Of a stretch of 25,402 nucleotides of DNA, positions 1 through 7,462 are shown piece by piece (the first letter of the stretch is position 1; each line of letters starts with the position of its first letter). The notes beneath the pieces are model-generated. The model was not told the origin of the DNA, ran no database searches, and worked only from the letters and a program-made list of their open reading frames with translations. The translations under genes were made by a program, and so were the position numbers. Source of the DNA: DATJPD01 sp036394195. GTDB taxonomy: Bacteria; Pseudomonadota; Alphaproteobacteria; CACIAM-22H2. Where the stretch lies: contig DASWFO010000296.1 of assembly GCA_036394195.1 (NCBI GenBank), forward strand, positions 1-25,402, written 5' to 3'.

Positions 1-1274
1 TATTCGCGGCGGAACAGGTCCCGCCGCTGCAGTTCCGGGACGACCATGTCGACGAACTCGGTGAGCCCGCCGGGCAGCCAGGCGGGCTGAATGAGAAAGC
101 CGTCGACGCCGTCCTTGAGGAACCATTCCTCCATCTCGTCGACGATCCGCTGCGGCGTGCCTTTGATCGTCCGCTGGCCGCGCGCGCCGCCGAACCAGAG
201 ATAGAGATCGCGGATGCTGAGGTTCTCCCGCTTCGCCTTCTCCGCGAGCCGCCTGGCCGCCACCGGGGCGTCGTCGCCGATCAGATCATAGGGCAGGGGC
301 CCGTCGACCGGGTAGGTGGACAGGTCGAGATCGGCGAGCTCGGTCGCCAGCAGCTGCCGGCCGACATCGGGGTGGATCAGCGCCTGCAGGCGCTGGTGCT
401 TTTCCTCCGCCTCGGCCTCGCTCCGGCCGACGATTGCGTTCAATCCCGGCATGATCTTCAGATGGTCAGGGTGGCGCCCGAACTTCTCCACGCGCCCTTT
501 CATGTCGGCGTACATCACCTGCGCCTCGGCCAGCGTGTTGAGCGGGCTGAACAGGATCTCGGCTATCTCGGCTGCGAAGTCCTTGCCGACCTCCGACATG
601 CCGGCGTTCGCCAGGACCGGATGGCCCTGCGGCGGGCGCGCGACGTTCAGCGGGCCGCGCACCGTGAAATGCGTCCCCTTGTGATGCAGATAGTGGAGCT
701 TCTGCGGGTCGAAATAGAGCGCCGTGTCACGATCGCGGACGAAGGCATCGTCGTCCCAGCTGTCCCACAGGCCGCGGCAGACCTCGACGAACTCGCGCGC
801 TCGCTCGTAGCGCACGTCGTGGTCCTTCGGCGCCATGCCGCCGAAATTGTCGAACTCGGACCGGTTGGACGAGGTCACGACGTTCCAGCCCGCGCGACCG
901 TTGCTGATGAGATCGAGCGACGCGATGCGGCGCGCGATGTTGTAGGGCTCGTTGTGGCTGGCGGTCGCGGTGGCGACGAGGCCGATGCGCTGCGTCAACG
1001 CGGCGATCCCCGCCATCAGCGTGGTCGGCTCGAAATAGACCATGTATTGCGGCCAGCGCTTCAGCGCATCCAGGTTGCCGTCGCGGGTCGCCGGGTTGTC
1101 GCGCAGGAACATGAGATCGAATTTGCCGCGCTCGGCCGTCTGCGCGAGCTCGACGTAGTGGCGGAAGTTGGTGCCCGCGTCGATCTGCGAGTCGGGGTGC
1201 AGCCACGACGCGACGTGATTCCCCGTCGGGTGGAAGAACGCGCCGAGCTTCAGCTGTCCGGTGCGCCGCGCCAT
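1..1274 (-). CDS. LLM-class FMN-dependent monooxygenase (NtaA/SnaA/DszA type), 3' end cut by window
   Basis: This encodes a flavin-dependent monooxygenase of the bacterial luciferase-like fold. The NtaA/DmoA/SnaA branch uses FMNH2 from a partner reductase to oxidise N- or S-containing small molecules. About 424 codons are visible and the frame is still open at base 1, close to the family's usual length of about 440, so only the last residues are missing. The N-terminus (KLGAFFHPTGNHVASWLHPD) and the core AxxIASLDLISNGRAGWNVVTS are typical of the family. The ATG at 1274 is 10 bp after the stop of the upstream binding-protein gene, so the two are probably co-transcribed. No flavin reductase is visible. 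The substrate is unknown; the pairing with an ABC binding protein and the sigma-54 promoter suggest a nitrogen-containing compound (inference). Confidence 0.9.
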   Translation of the reverse strand, partial: MARRTGQLKLGAFFHPTGNHVASWLHPDSQIDAGTNFRHYVELAQTAERGKFDLMFLRDNPATRDGNLDALKRWPQYMVYFEPTTLMAGIAALTQRIGLVATATASHNEPYNIARRIASLDLISNGRAGWNVVTSSNRSEFDNFGGMAPKDHDVRYERAREFVEVCRGLWDSWDDDAFVRDRDTALYFDPQKLHYLHHKGTHFTVRGPLNVARPPQGHPVLANAGMSEVGKDFAAEIAEILFSPLNTLAEAQVMYADMKGRVEKFGRHPDHLKIMPGLNAIVGRSEAEAEEKHQRLQALIHPDVGRQLLATELADLDLSTYPVDGPLPYDLIGDDAPVAARRLAEKAKRENLSIRDLYLWFGGARGQRTIKGTPQRIVDEMEEWFLKDGVDGFLIQPAWLPGGLTEFVDMVVPELQRRDLFRRE

Positions 1275-1284
1275 CGTCGCGCCC

Positions 1285-2379
1285 CTACCGGGTGCGCCAG
1301 TGCGGCAGCACGTCGGTGTTGAACCGCTCCGTCCAGGCGGGTCGCACCAAGGACGCGAGCTCGGCGTCGAGGAACCGCAGCTGCTCGACCTTGGCGCCGC
1401 AGGAGCACTTGGCCTTTTCGGCCTCCGACAGGACCACCTTGCGGTTGATCGGCCCTTGGAACGTCTCCTTGGCGAACGCCGTCTGTGCCGGGGCGCTGGC
1501 CATGAGATCGAGAAAGACCTCGCCCAGCTCCTGGTTCCGCGTGCCGTTGACCAGGGCGACGTGCTGCACGTTGGCGAAACCCTTTTCCGCCGGGACGACG
1601 TACTCGATCGGATGCTTCTCGACCTTCATCGTCTCCAGGTAATAGTCGAATTCGGTGGCGATTGTGACCTCGCCGCTTTTCAGCAGCGACACCCAGTCGG
1701 TCCAGAACACCGTCAGCTTGGCCGGCCGCAGCTCCGCGAGCTTCTTGAAGCCGGGATCGACATTCGTCGCCGAGCCGCCGGCCAGCTCGGCCGCCATGAT
1801 GACGAAGCCCGGCATCTGGCTGTGCACCACCGAGGCAAAGGCGAGCTTGTCGGCGAATTCCGGGCGCCACATGTCGGCCCAGCTCGTCGGCGGCGTCTTC
1901 ATCTGCTCCGGATTGTACGCCAGGACATAGGCGATCAGGCAGAACGGCACCGAGCCGACGGTCTCGTCGGTCGCGCCGGCCTTGACCCGCCACGCCCATG
2001 GCTCGATGTCGGCATGGTTTGAAATGGCTTTGCGGCGGGCCGGCATCAGGACCCCGGCCTTGTGGCCGGAGATGACCGTCTCATCGCCGCCGAAGAACAC
2101 GTCGGTCGTGGGATTCGTCTTCTGCGCCAGCAGCTTGTTGTAGCGGGCCCCGACGCCGCCGATGTCGTAGGCGATGCTGGCCCCGGTCTGCTTGGTGAAT
2201 TCCGGCTCGACGAAGGCTTTCACGGAATCTTCGGTCACCCCGCCCCAGACCGACACCGTCAAGGTCGTGCCCTTGCCGATCGCCGGTGCCGCCAGGCCGC
2301 GCAGTGGCCCCGCGGCCCACGCGGCGGTGGCCGCTACCGCCGACCTTTTGAGCAGCTTGCGCCTGGAAAGCTTGGCCAT
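1285..2379 (-). CDS. ABC transporter extracellular solute-binding protein (PotD/AfuA-like, SBP family 1), Tat signal
   Basis: This is a periplasmic solute-binding protein of 364 residues. The chosen ATG at 2379 gives a twin-arginine leader (LSRRKLLKRSA, then an Ala-rich h-region) and has GGGAG about 7 nt upstream; a longer in-frame reading to 2454 would bury the signal. The mature part starts TLTVSVWGGVTEDSVKAF, and the DVFFGGDETVISGHKAG block fits the spermidine/putrescine/iron-type binding proteins (SBP_bac_6/8). The residues do not identify the ligand. No permease or ATPase is in the window; they may lie beyond the left edge, after the monooxygenase. The gene is served by the minus-strand sigma-54 promoter at 2422-2437. 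Confidence 0.9.
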   Translation of the reverse strand: MAKLSRRKLLKRSAVAATAAWAAGPLRGLAAPAIGKGTTLTVSVWGGVTEDSVKAFVEPEFTKQTGASIAYDIGGVGARYNKLLAQKTNPTTDVFFGGDETVISGHKAGVLMPARRKAISNHADIEPWAWRVKAGATDETVGSVPFCLIAYVLAYNPEQMKTPPTSWADMWRPEFADKLAFASVVHSQMPGFVIMAAELAGGSATNVDPGFKKLAELRPAKLTVFWTDWVSLLKSGEVTIATEFDYYLETMKVEKHPIEYVVPAEKGFANVQHVALVNGTRNQELGEVFLDLMASAPAQTAFAKETFQGPINRKVVLSEAEKAKCSCGAKVEQLRFLDAELASLVRPAWTERFNTDVLPHWRTR

Positions 2380-2421
2380 GATGGGCTCCCGTCCGGACTG
2401 GATGTCCGTCCCTCCAGGGGG

Positions 2422-2437
2422 AGCAACAGCCATGCCA
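2422..2437 (-). promoter_or_regulatory. Sigma-54 (-24/-12) promoter for the binding protein/monooxygenase pair
   Basis: Read on the minus strand this is TGGCATG-GCTG-TTGCT. It has the invariant GG-N10-GC and matches the RpoN consensus TGGCACG-N4-TTGCW at all but one core position. The -12 C is at 2423, predicting a start near 2411 and a leader of about 32 nt to the ATG at 2379. It lies back-to-back with a second sigma-54 element at 2459-2474. Confidence 0.72.
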
Positions 2438-2458
2438 TCGACAAGCAATACCAAGCCC

Positions 2459-2474
2459 TGGCATGCTTATTGCT
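2459..2474 (+). promoter_or_regulatory. Sigma-54 (-24/-12) promoter for the aldolase-amidohydrolase operon
   Basis: TGGCATG-CTTA-TTGCT has GG-N10-GC and both full core halves. The -12 C is at 2473, so the start should be near 2485, 16 nt before the ATG at 2501, leaving room for the GGAGG at 2491-2495. Its two halves are identical to those of the divergent promoter at 2422-2437. An AGCAATA/TATTGCT inverted repeat (2444-2450 / 2468-2474) partly overlaps it. Confidence 0.75.
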
Positions 2475-2500
2475 GAAATCGTGAACGGCCGGAGGATCAC

Positions 2501-3301
2501 ATGACCAGTCAAGCCACTGCATCGATGCGTCTCGTGGACACCGACGGGACGCCGCGCGCCCCGCTGAGCCCGGTCGAGGAAGCGCGGATCGATCTCGCGG
2601 CCGCGCTCCGCTGGGCGGCCCGGTTCGAGATGAACGAAAGCATCCAGAACCATTTCACCCTCGCGGTTCCGGGCGTCGAGGACCGCTACCTCGTCAATCC
2701 GCACGACCTTCACTGGTCGGAGGTCCGCGCCTGCGATCTCCTGATCGTCGACGGCGACGGCGTCATCTACGAGGGCAATCACCCCGTCGACCGCACGGCC
2801 GTCTCGATCCACGGCGCCATTCATCGCAAGCGCGCCAGCGCCAAATGCGTGCTCCACACCCACATGCGGCACGTCACCGCGCTGTCGATGCTCGAGGGGT
2901 GGCGCATGGAGTACACGCAGCAGGGCGCCTGCAAGTTCTACGACCGCATCGCCTACGACGACGACACGGGCTTTCAGGGGCTCGCCTTCGATGGTTCGGA
3001 GGCTCAGCGCATGGCCGATGCGATGGGGGACAAGAGCATCCTCGTCCTGGCGAACCACGGCGTGGTCGTCACCGGCCCGACCGTCGCCGAGGCGTTCGAC
3101 GATCTCTACTACCTCGAGAAGGTGGCGGAGATGCAGATCCTCGCGATGTCGACCGGCCGGAAGATCCGTCACATCGAGCCGCGCGTTGCCGCGTTCACAC
3201 GGGAGCAGATGGCCCAGGGCAAGGGCCGCGGCGCGCATTTCCACTTCAACGCGTTGAAGCGCGTGCTGGCCCGCCGCGAGCCGGATTTCCAAGACCTTTG
3301 A
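2501..3301 (+). CDS. Class II aldolase/adducin family protein
   Basis: A 266-residue class II (zinc) aldolase/adducin-fold protein. Members cleave or epimerise sugar phosphates, or act as decarboxylases or aldolases on small keto-acids. The metal-site pattern is present: HTHMRH (H119, H121) and the later NHGVVVTG with H186, together with the conserved IHGAIHRKR helix. Start: ATG at 2501 with GGAGG at 2491-2495. It is the first gene of a tight operon and is followed within 5 bp by the desaturase gene. The substrate cannot be read from sequence; the neighbours (deaminase, TPP decarboxylase, amidohydrolase) suggest it handles a carbon fragment left after nitrogen removal (inference). Confidence 0.9.
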   Translation: MTSQATASMRLVDTDGTPRAPLSPVEEARIDLAAALRWAARFEMNESIQNHFTLAVPGVEDRYLVNPHDLHWSEVRACDLLIVDGDGVIYEGNHPVDRTAVSIHGAIHRKRASAKCVLHTHMRHVTALSMLEGWRMEYTQQGACKFYDRIAYDDDTGFQGLAFDGSEAQRMADAMGDKSILVLANHGVVVTGPTVAEAFDDLYYLEKVAEMQILAMSTGRKIRHIEPRVAAFTREQMAQGKGRGAHFHFNALKRVLARREPDFQDL

Positions 3302-3303
3302 AC

Positions 3304-4230
3304 GTGGCGCCGAGCGACGCGACCTTCGATGCGACAGTGCCGGCGGACGCCGGCGCCAGCGGCGGCGTGCAGAGCCTGCTAGAGCGCTCCGACCGCAAGG
3401 GGCTGGAGCGGCTGGCGGTCCATCTCGGCCTGCTGGCCCTGACCGGCACCGCCATCTATGTCACCCGGCACTCGCTTCTGCTGGGCCCGGCACTGCTGGC
3501 GCATGGCATCCTCATCGCGTATCTATTCGCGCCGTTCCACGAGGGCGCGCATTACACGCCGTTCAAGACCCGCCGGCTCAACGAGATGGTCGCGTGGCTG
3601 TGCGGACTCGCGATCGTGTGGAACGCGACCTATTACCGCTATGCGCACCTGGCGCATCACCGCTTCATCCAGGACCCGGCGCGCGATCCGGAGCTCAGGC
3701 TCCGCAAGCCTACCCGGCTGTCCGGATATCTGGTCCGCATGTCCGGCTATCCCTATTTCCGGAATAATTTGCGGGTGCTGCTGCTCGTCGCTGGCGACCG
3801 GTTCGAGAGCATGCCGTTCATTCCCGCGGCGTCGCGGGCCCGCGTCCGCCGCTCCGTGCTCTGGCATCTCGCGATCTACGCGGCACTGGCCGCGGTCGCG
3901 GTGCAGTATCCCGCACCCGTCCTCCTCTATTGGCTGGTGCCGCTGGTCCTGGGCTGGCCGTTTCTTCTGTTCGTCCTCCTCTCCGAGCACACCGGCTGCA
4001 GCGACTCCGGCGACAACTATCAGAACACCCGGACCACCAGCACGTTGTGGCCGCTGCGCCTGATCATGTGGAACATGCCCTACCATGCCGAGCACCACAT
4101 CAACCCGGCCATCCCGTTTCATGCGCTGCCAGCGGCGCATGGGCTGATGAAGCACCGGATCGCCAATATCTCGCCGGGCTATCTGGCCTGGACGAAGGCG
4201 TATGTCCGCAAACTGCGCGCGGCCGGCTGA
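3304..4230 (+). CDS. Membrane fatty-acid-desaturase/hydroxylase family protein (diiron)
   Basis: A 308-residue integral membrane diiron enzyme. All three histidine boxes are visible: HEGAH (79-83), HLAHH (115-119) and HAEHH (261-265). They sit between hydrophobic segments at about 42-75, 95-108, 185-200 and 205-227, the usual layout. The start is uncertain: there is no in-frame ATG near the aldolase stop. GTG at 3304 is used here; TTG at 3298, which overlaps the aldolase stop, is equally possible. A lipid desaturase inside a nitrogen-type catabolic operon is odd. Members of this superfamily also hydroxylate alkanes and ring compounds, so a catabolic oxygenase role is plausible (inference). 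An oxygen-dependent step needs an electron donor that is not encoded here. Confidence 0.88.
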   Translation: MAPSDATFDATVPADAGASGGVQSLLERSDRKGLERLAVHLGLLALTGTAIYVTRHSLLLGPALLAHGILIAYLFAPFHEGAHYTPFKTRRLNEMVAWLCGLAIVWNATYYRYAHLAHHRFIQDPARDPELRLRKPTRLSGYLVRMSGYPYFRNNLRVLLLVAGDRFESMPFIPAASRARVRRSVLWHLAIYAALAAVAVQYPAPVLLYWLVPLVLGWPFLLFVLLSEHTGCSDSGDNYQNTRTTSTLWPLRLIMWNMPYHAEHHINPAIPFHALPAAHGLMKHRIANISPGYLAWTKAYVRKLRAAG

Positions 4231-4240
4231 GGATCGCTTG

Positions 4241-4717
4241 ATGGCCGGCGAGCACGAGCGCTTCATGGCGATGGCGATCGAGGAGGCGAAAGCGGGTGCC
4301 GCGGCCGGTGAGCAGCCCTTCGGCGCCGTGGTGGTGCGGAATGGCGAGGTTGTCGTCCGCACCCGCAGCCTGAAGGTCGGAACCAGCGACACGACCGCGC
4401 ACTCCGAGACGCTCGCGATCAAACACGCGACGCAGAAGCTGAAGCAGCGTCTGATCCCCGACGCGGTGTTCTACGCGACCTGCGAGCCCTGTCCGATGTG
4501 CCTGGGCGCCATCCTGAACGCCGGCATCAAGACGCTGGTGCTCGGCGCCCGCAACGCCGACATTCGCCAGCTCGCCAAGCTGGCCTTCAACTTCAACAAA
4601 TACTCGGTCGAGACGTTCGCGGACCTCGTCGGCTGGGACCTGAAGCTCGTCACCGGCGTCCTGCACGACGACTGCGTCGCTCTCTACCGCACCGCCGCGG
4701 TCGAGCTGACGCGCTGA
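4241..4717 (+). CDS. Zinc-dependent deaminase of the CMP/dCMP (nucleoside/guanine) family
   Basis: A 158-residue cytidine-deaminase-like fold enzyme that removes an exocyclic amino group hydrolytically. The zinc signature is complete: H54-S-E56 (ligand and proton-shuttle Glu) and PCPMC with C84 and C87. This pattern resembles guanine/cytosine deaminases and TadA; the usual HAE is HSE here. Start: ATG at 4241 with GAGGA at 4229-4233; a reading from 4202 would overlap the desaturase needlessly. It lies between the desaturase stop and the TPP subunit (1-bp gap). Within this operon a free-base or heterocycle deaminase that releases ammonia is more likely than tRNA editing (inference). Confidence 0.9.
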   Translation: MAGEHERFMAMAIEEAKAGAAAGEQPFGAVVVRNGEVVVRTRSLKVGTSDTTAHSETLAIKHATQKLKQRLIPDAVFYATCEPCPMCLGAILNAGIKTLVLGARNADIRQLAKLAFNFNKYSVETFADLVGWDLKLVTGVLHDDCVALYRTAAVELTR

Positions 4718-4718
4718 C

Positions 4719-5219
4719 ATGAAACAGAGCGCCGTCGATCGCGTCATCTCCGGCCTGAAGGCGGCCGGCGTCGGCGTCGTCTGCTACCTGCCGGATTCGC
4801 TGCTGAAAGAGCTCTATCCGGCCCTCGACCGCGATCCCGATCTCCGCACCATCCGCGTCAGTAACGAGGGCGAGGGGGCCGGGATCTGCGGCGGCGTCTT
4901 TCTGTCGGGCAAGCGCGCCGCGCTGGTCATGGAGAATTCGGGCCTGCGCGCCTCGATCGAGCCGCTCGCCCGCATGGGCATGGGGGCCGGCATCCCCGTC
5001 GTCATGGTGATGAGCCACCGCGGCGATCTCGGCGAGAACAACTGGTGGGCCATTCCGCACGGCATGACCATGGAGCCGCTCCTGGACGCGATGCGGATCC
5101 CCAATCGCGTCGTGACCGAGGAAGCCGCGATCGAGCAAGCGATCAAGGACGCGTACGCCTGGTCGTACGCGGCGTATTATCACTCGGCCGTCGTGCTGTC
5201 CGGGAGCGTGGTGAGATGA
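4719..5219 (+). CDS. TPP-binding N-terminal domain subunit (sulfopyruvate/phosphonopyruvate decarboxylase alpha-like)
   Basis: A 166-residue stand-alone PYR domain of a thiamine diphosphate enzyme. The activating glutamate lies in SNEGEGAGICGG (E50/E52), and the N-terminal YLPDSLLKEL resembles sulfopyruvate decarboxylase alpha (ComD) and phosphonopyruvate decarboxylases. It overlaps the next gene by ATGA, as expected for two subunits made in equal amounts. Together they would decarboxylate a 2-oxo acid. No sulfonate or phosphonate gene is nearby, so the real substrate is probably another 2-oxo acid formed in this pathway (inference). Confidence 0.85.
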   Translation: MKQSAVDRVISGLKAAGVGVVCYLPDSLLKELYPALDRDPDLRTIRVSNEGEGAGICGGVFLSGKRAALVMENSGLRASIEPLARMGMGAGIPVVMVMSHRGDLGENNWWAIPHGMTMEPLLDAMRIPNRVVTEEAAIEQAIKDAYAWSYAAYYHSAVVLSGSVVR

Positions 5220-5824
5220 AGCGCTTCGACTGCATGAAGCGGCTGGCGGCGAAGCTGAAGGACGAGCTCGTCATCCTGTCGCTCGGCGCCAGCGTCGACG
5301 AATGGTACAACGCCGCCCCGCACATGCGGGCGGCAAGCCTGTTCCAGCAGCAGCTCGGCTGCGTGACGCCGGAGGCGTTCGGTCTCGCCGTGGGCCTGCC
5401 GCATCGGCGCATCGTGTCGCTCGATACCGACGGCGGCATCATGTTCAATCTCGGCATCCTGGCGACCCTCGCCAACGAGCAGCCGAAGAATCTCCTGGTC
5501 GTCGTGTGGGACAACGAATGCTATCAGTCGATCGGCGGCCCGCCGACGCACACCGCCAGCGGCCGGGTCGATCTCGCGGCGATCGCGCGCGGGGCTGGGA
5601 TCGAAAACGCCTATGTCGTCCGCGATCTCGACGCCTTCGAGAAGCATTGCGCGCAGGGCCTGAAGGCGGCTGTTCCTTACGTGATCGTTGCCAAGGTCGA
5701 ACCGGCCGTCGAGCCCAGGATCAAGCGCAAGCACAGCGACGGGCATGAGGACAAATACATCTTCGTCCGCCATGTCGAGGCGACGGAGAACATCGTGATC
5801 ATGGGGCCGAGCGAGCATAACTGA
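5216..5824 (+). CDS. TPP-binding C-terminal domain subunit (decarboxylase beta-like)
   Basis: A 202-residue PP domain partner of the upstream subunit. The diphosphate/Mg motif is visible as LDTDGGIMFNLG (D72-G-G) followed about 25 residues later by WDNECYQS (D99-N100), the GDG-N type arrangement of ThDP enzymes. ATG at 5216 overlaps the alpha subunit stop (ATGA), implying translational coupling. Residues after about 175 (KRKHSDGHEDKYIF) form a charged tail. The closest families I recognise are sulfopyruvate decarboxylase beta (ComE) and the C-terminal half of acetolactate-synthase-like enzymes. Confidence 0.87.
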   Translation: MKRFDCMKRLAAKLKDELVILSLGASVDEWYNAAPHMRAASLFQQQLGCVTPEAFGLAVGLPHRRIVSLDTDGGIMFNLGILATLANEQPKNLLVVVWDNECYQSIGGPPTHTASGRVDLAAIARGAGIENAYVVRDLDAFEKHCAQGLKAAVPYVIVAKVEPAVEPRIKRKHSDGHEDKYIFVRHVEATENIVIMGPSEHN

Positions 5825-5840
5825 CGAAGGTAGCCCACCC

Positions 5841-7127
5841 ATGGCCGACTCTCTCCTGATCAAGAACGCGCTGGTCGTCCCGACGGGTGGCGGCGCAGCT
5901 CCGTTCGTCGGCTGGGTCTCGGTTCAAGGCGACCTGATCGACGAGGTGGCGCCCGGCGCGCCGCCGCAAAGAGCCTTTGCTCGGGTGATCGACGCGGGCG
6001 GCGGGCCGCTGATCCCGGGCCTGATCAATACGCACGCCCATTCCCATTCGAGCCTGACCCGCGGGACCGCGGAGCGCCTGCCCCTCGAGGCGTGGCTCGA
6101 GATCATCTATCGCGAGGCGCGCCGCCTCGACGACGACATCGCCTACTGCGCGGCCCTGGTCACCTTCGCCGAATCGCTGCTGTCCGGCACGACCACCATC
6201 ATGGACATGTGCATCAACCCCGAGGCGGCGGCGCGGGCCGCGGACACGATCGGCATCCGGGCGATCATCGCGCCCTATGTCGGCGACCGGCTGGATTTCG
6301 CCCCGACCCTGGCGCGCACCGAAGCTCTGATCGAGCGCTACAACGGCAAGGGTGGCCGGGTCGGGGTCTGGATCGGCTTGCATGAGTCCGAGACCTGCAG
6401 CGACGCGCAGATCCGCGACGGCGTGAAGCTCGCCGAGCGCCACGGCGTCGGCCTGCACACGCATTGCTCCGAGACGCAGGCCTCGCTCGCGCTCACGCGC
6501 CGCCGCACCGGCCGAAGCCAGGTTGGCCATCTCGACAATCTCGGGGCCCTCGGGCCGCAGACCCTGCTGGCGCACTGCGTCTGGCTGTCCGACGAGGACC
6601 GGGCCATCCTGGTGAAGCGGGGCACCCATATCGCTCATTGCCCGCACTCGAACCTGAAGCTCGGCTCTGGCATCGCGCCGATCCCGAAATACCGGGCGGA
6701 TGGGATCAACGTCAGCCTGGCGTCGGATGGGGCTAAGTCAAACAACGCGCTCGACCAGTTCGATGCCATGAAGTTCGCGTCTCTGTTGCCAAAGGGGGTG
6801 AACCTCGATCCCGACGTGCTGCCGCCCGGCGATGTCCTGGATATGGCGACCTGGCACGGCGCCCAGGCGCTGGGCCTGAAGACCGGCAGGATCGCGCCGG
6901 GCTACAAGGCCGATCTCACGCTGTTGCGCGGCAACGTGGTGCGCCTGCAGCCCGTACTCCCCCAGACCATCCTGACCAACCTGGTGCACGCGGCGCGGGG
7001 CGGCGATGTCGACACCGTCGTCGTCGACGGCCGGATCGTCGTCGAGAAGGGGCGCTTGGCGGCGCTGGACGAAGCCGAGCTCGCCATCCGGGCGCGGGAC
7101 ACCGCCCTCAGGCTGATGGCGAACTGA
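5841..7127 (+). CDS. Amidohydrolase (TRZ/ATZ, SAH/guanine deaminase-like family)
   Basis: A 428-residue metal-dependent hydrolase of the amidohydrolase superfamily that removes amino or halide groups from cyclic amidines, including s-triazines, guanine and adenosyl compounds. The metal ligands are visible: NTHAHSH (H65, H67), HTHCSETQ (H208), LAHCVWLSDED (H245) and SLASDGAKSNN (D296). The C-terminal beta-sandwich returns with GRIAPGYKADLTLL. ATG at 5841 lies 16 bp after the decarboxylase subunit and is the last gene of the operon. With the small deaminase it provides two ammonia-releasing steps, which fits sigma-54 control. The exact ring substrate is not deducible. Confidence 0.92.
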   Translation: MADSLLIKNALVVPTGGGAAPFVGWVSVQGDLIDEVAPGAPPQRAFARVIDAGGGPLIPGLINTHAHSHSSLTRGTAERLPLEAWLEIIYREARRLDDDIAYCAALVTFAESLLSGTTTIMDMCINPEAAARAADTIGIRAIIAPYVGDRLDFAPTLARTEALIERYNGKGGRVGVWIGLHESETCSDAQIRDGVKLAERHGVGLHTHCSETQASLALTRRRTGRSQVGHLDNLGALGPQTLLAHCVWLSDEDRAILVKRGTHIAHCPHSNLKLGSGIAPIPKYRADGINVSLASDGAKSNNALDQFDAMKFASLLPKGVNLDPDVLPPGDVLDMATWHGAQALGLKTGRIAPGYKADLTLLRGNVVRLQPVLPQTILTNLVHAARGGDVDTVVVDGRIVVEKGRLAALDEAELAIRARDTALRLMAN

Positions 7128-7131
7128 CGGC

Positions 7132-7166
7132 TTGTCTCTGGAGAAGACTAGTCATATAACTAGTCT
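7132..7166 (+). promoter_or_regulatory. Toxin-antitoxin promoter with palindromic operator
   Basis: A sigma-70-like promoter, TTGTCT (7132-7137), 17 bp, TATAAC (7155-7160), stands ahead of the antitoxin gene. A perfect inverted repeat, AGACTAGT (7145-7152) and ACTAGTCT (7159-7166) with a 6-bp CATATA spacer, covers the -10 box. Each arm holds the palindrome ACTAGT. This is the layout expected for autorepression by a Phd-type antitoxin. The AT-rich patch stands out in this GC-rich window. Confidence 0.68.
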
Positions 7167-7186
7167 GTAAGGGGTCGAAAAATCGC

Positions 7187-7438
7187 ATGAAAAGTTGGCC
7201 GGTCCAGGATGCAAAGGCGCGCTTCAGCGAATTTCTCGACACGTGTCTGAAGGAGGGCCCGCAGATGGTGACGCGGCGGGGCACCGAAGTCGCTGTGCTG
7301 GTCCCGAGCGAGGCTTGGCGCCGGGCCGCGGCAAAACCGACGCTCAAAGATCTCCTGTTGGCCGAGGCGCCGCGGGCGGATATCGCAATCCCGCGGCGGG
7401 GCGCCCGGCGCCGCCGTCCGGTCAAGCCGCTCCGCTAA
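7187..7438 (+). CDS. Type II antitoxin, Phd/YefM family
   Basis: An 83-residue antitoxin. The N-terminal half (WPVQDAKARFSEFLDTCLKEGPQMVTRRG) is the Phd/YefM DNA-binding fold, with the usual VLVP strand at about 42-45. The basic tail (RRGARRRRPVKPLR) is probably the toxin-wrapping and flexible part. It sits 20 bp after the operator palindrome and 24 bp before the PIN toxin gene, and should repress its own promoter alone and with the toxin. Start: ATG at 7187; the ribosome site is weak (AAGGGG at 7169-7174). Confidence 0.9.
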   Translation: MKSWPVQDAKARFSEFLDTCLKEGPQMVTRRGTEVAVLVPSEAWRRAAAKPTLKDLLLAEAPRADIAIPRRGARRRRPVKPLR

Positions 7439-7462
7439 ACCGACGCTGGTGGGGAGGCGGCC

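Noticed and set aside
372..1322. Long plus-strand reading frame opposite the monooxygenase gene
   Set aside because: Its translation is an Arg/Val/Asp-rich shadow with no family features; the minus strand encodes a full LLM monooxygenase.
2444..2474. AGCAATA/TATTGCT and CATGCC/GGCATG inverted repeats as a repressor operator
   Set aside because: Most of the symmetry is explained by the two divergent sigma-54 cores; a separate operator is not required.
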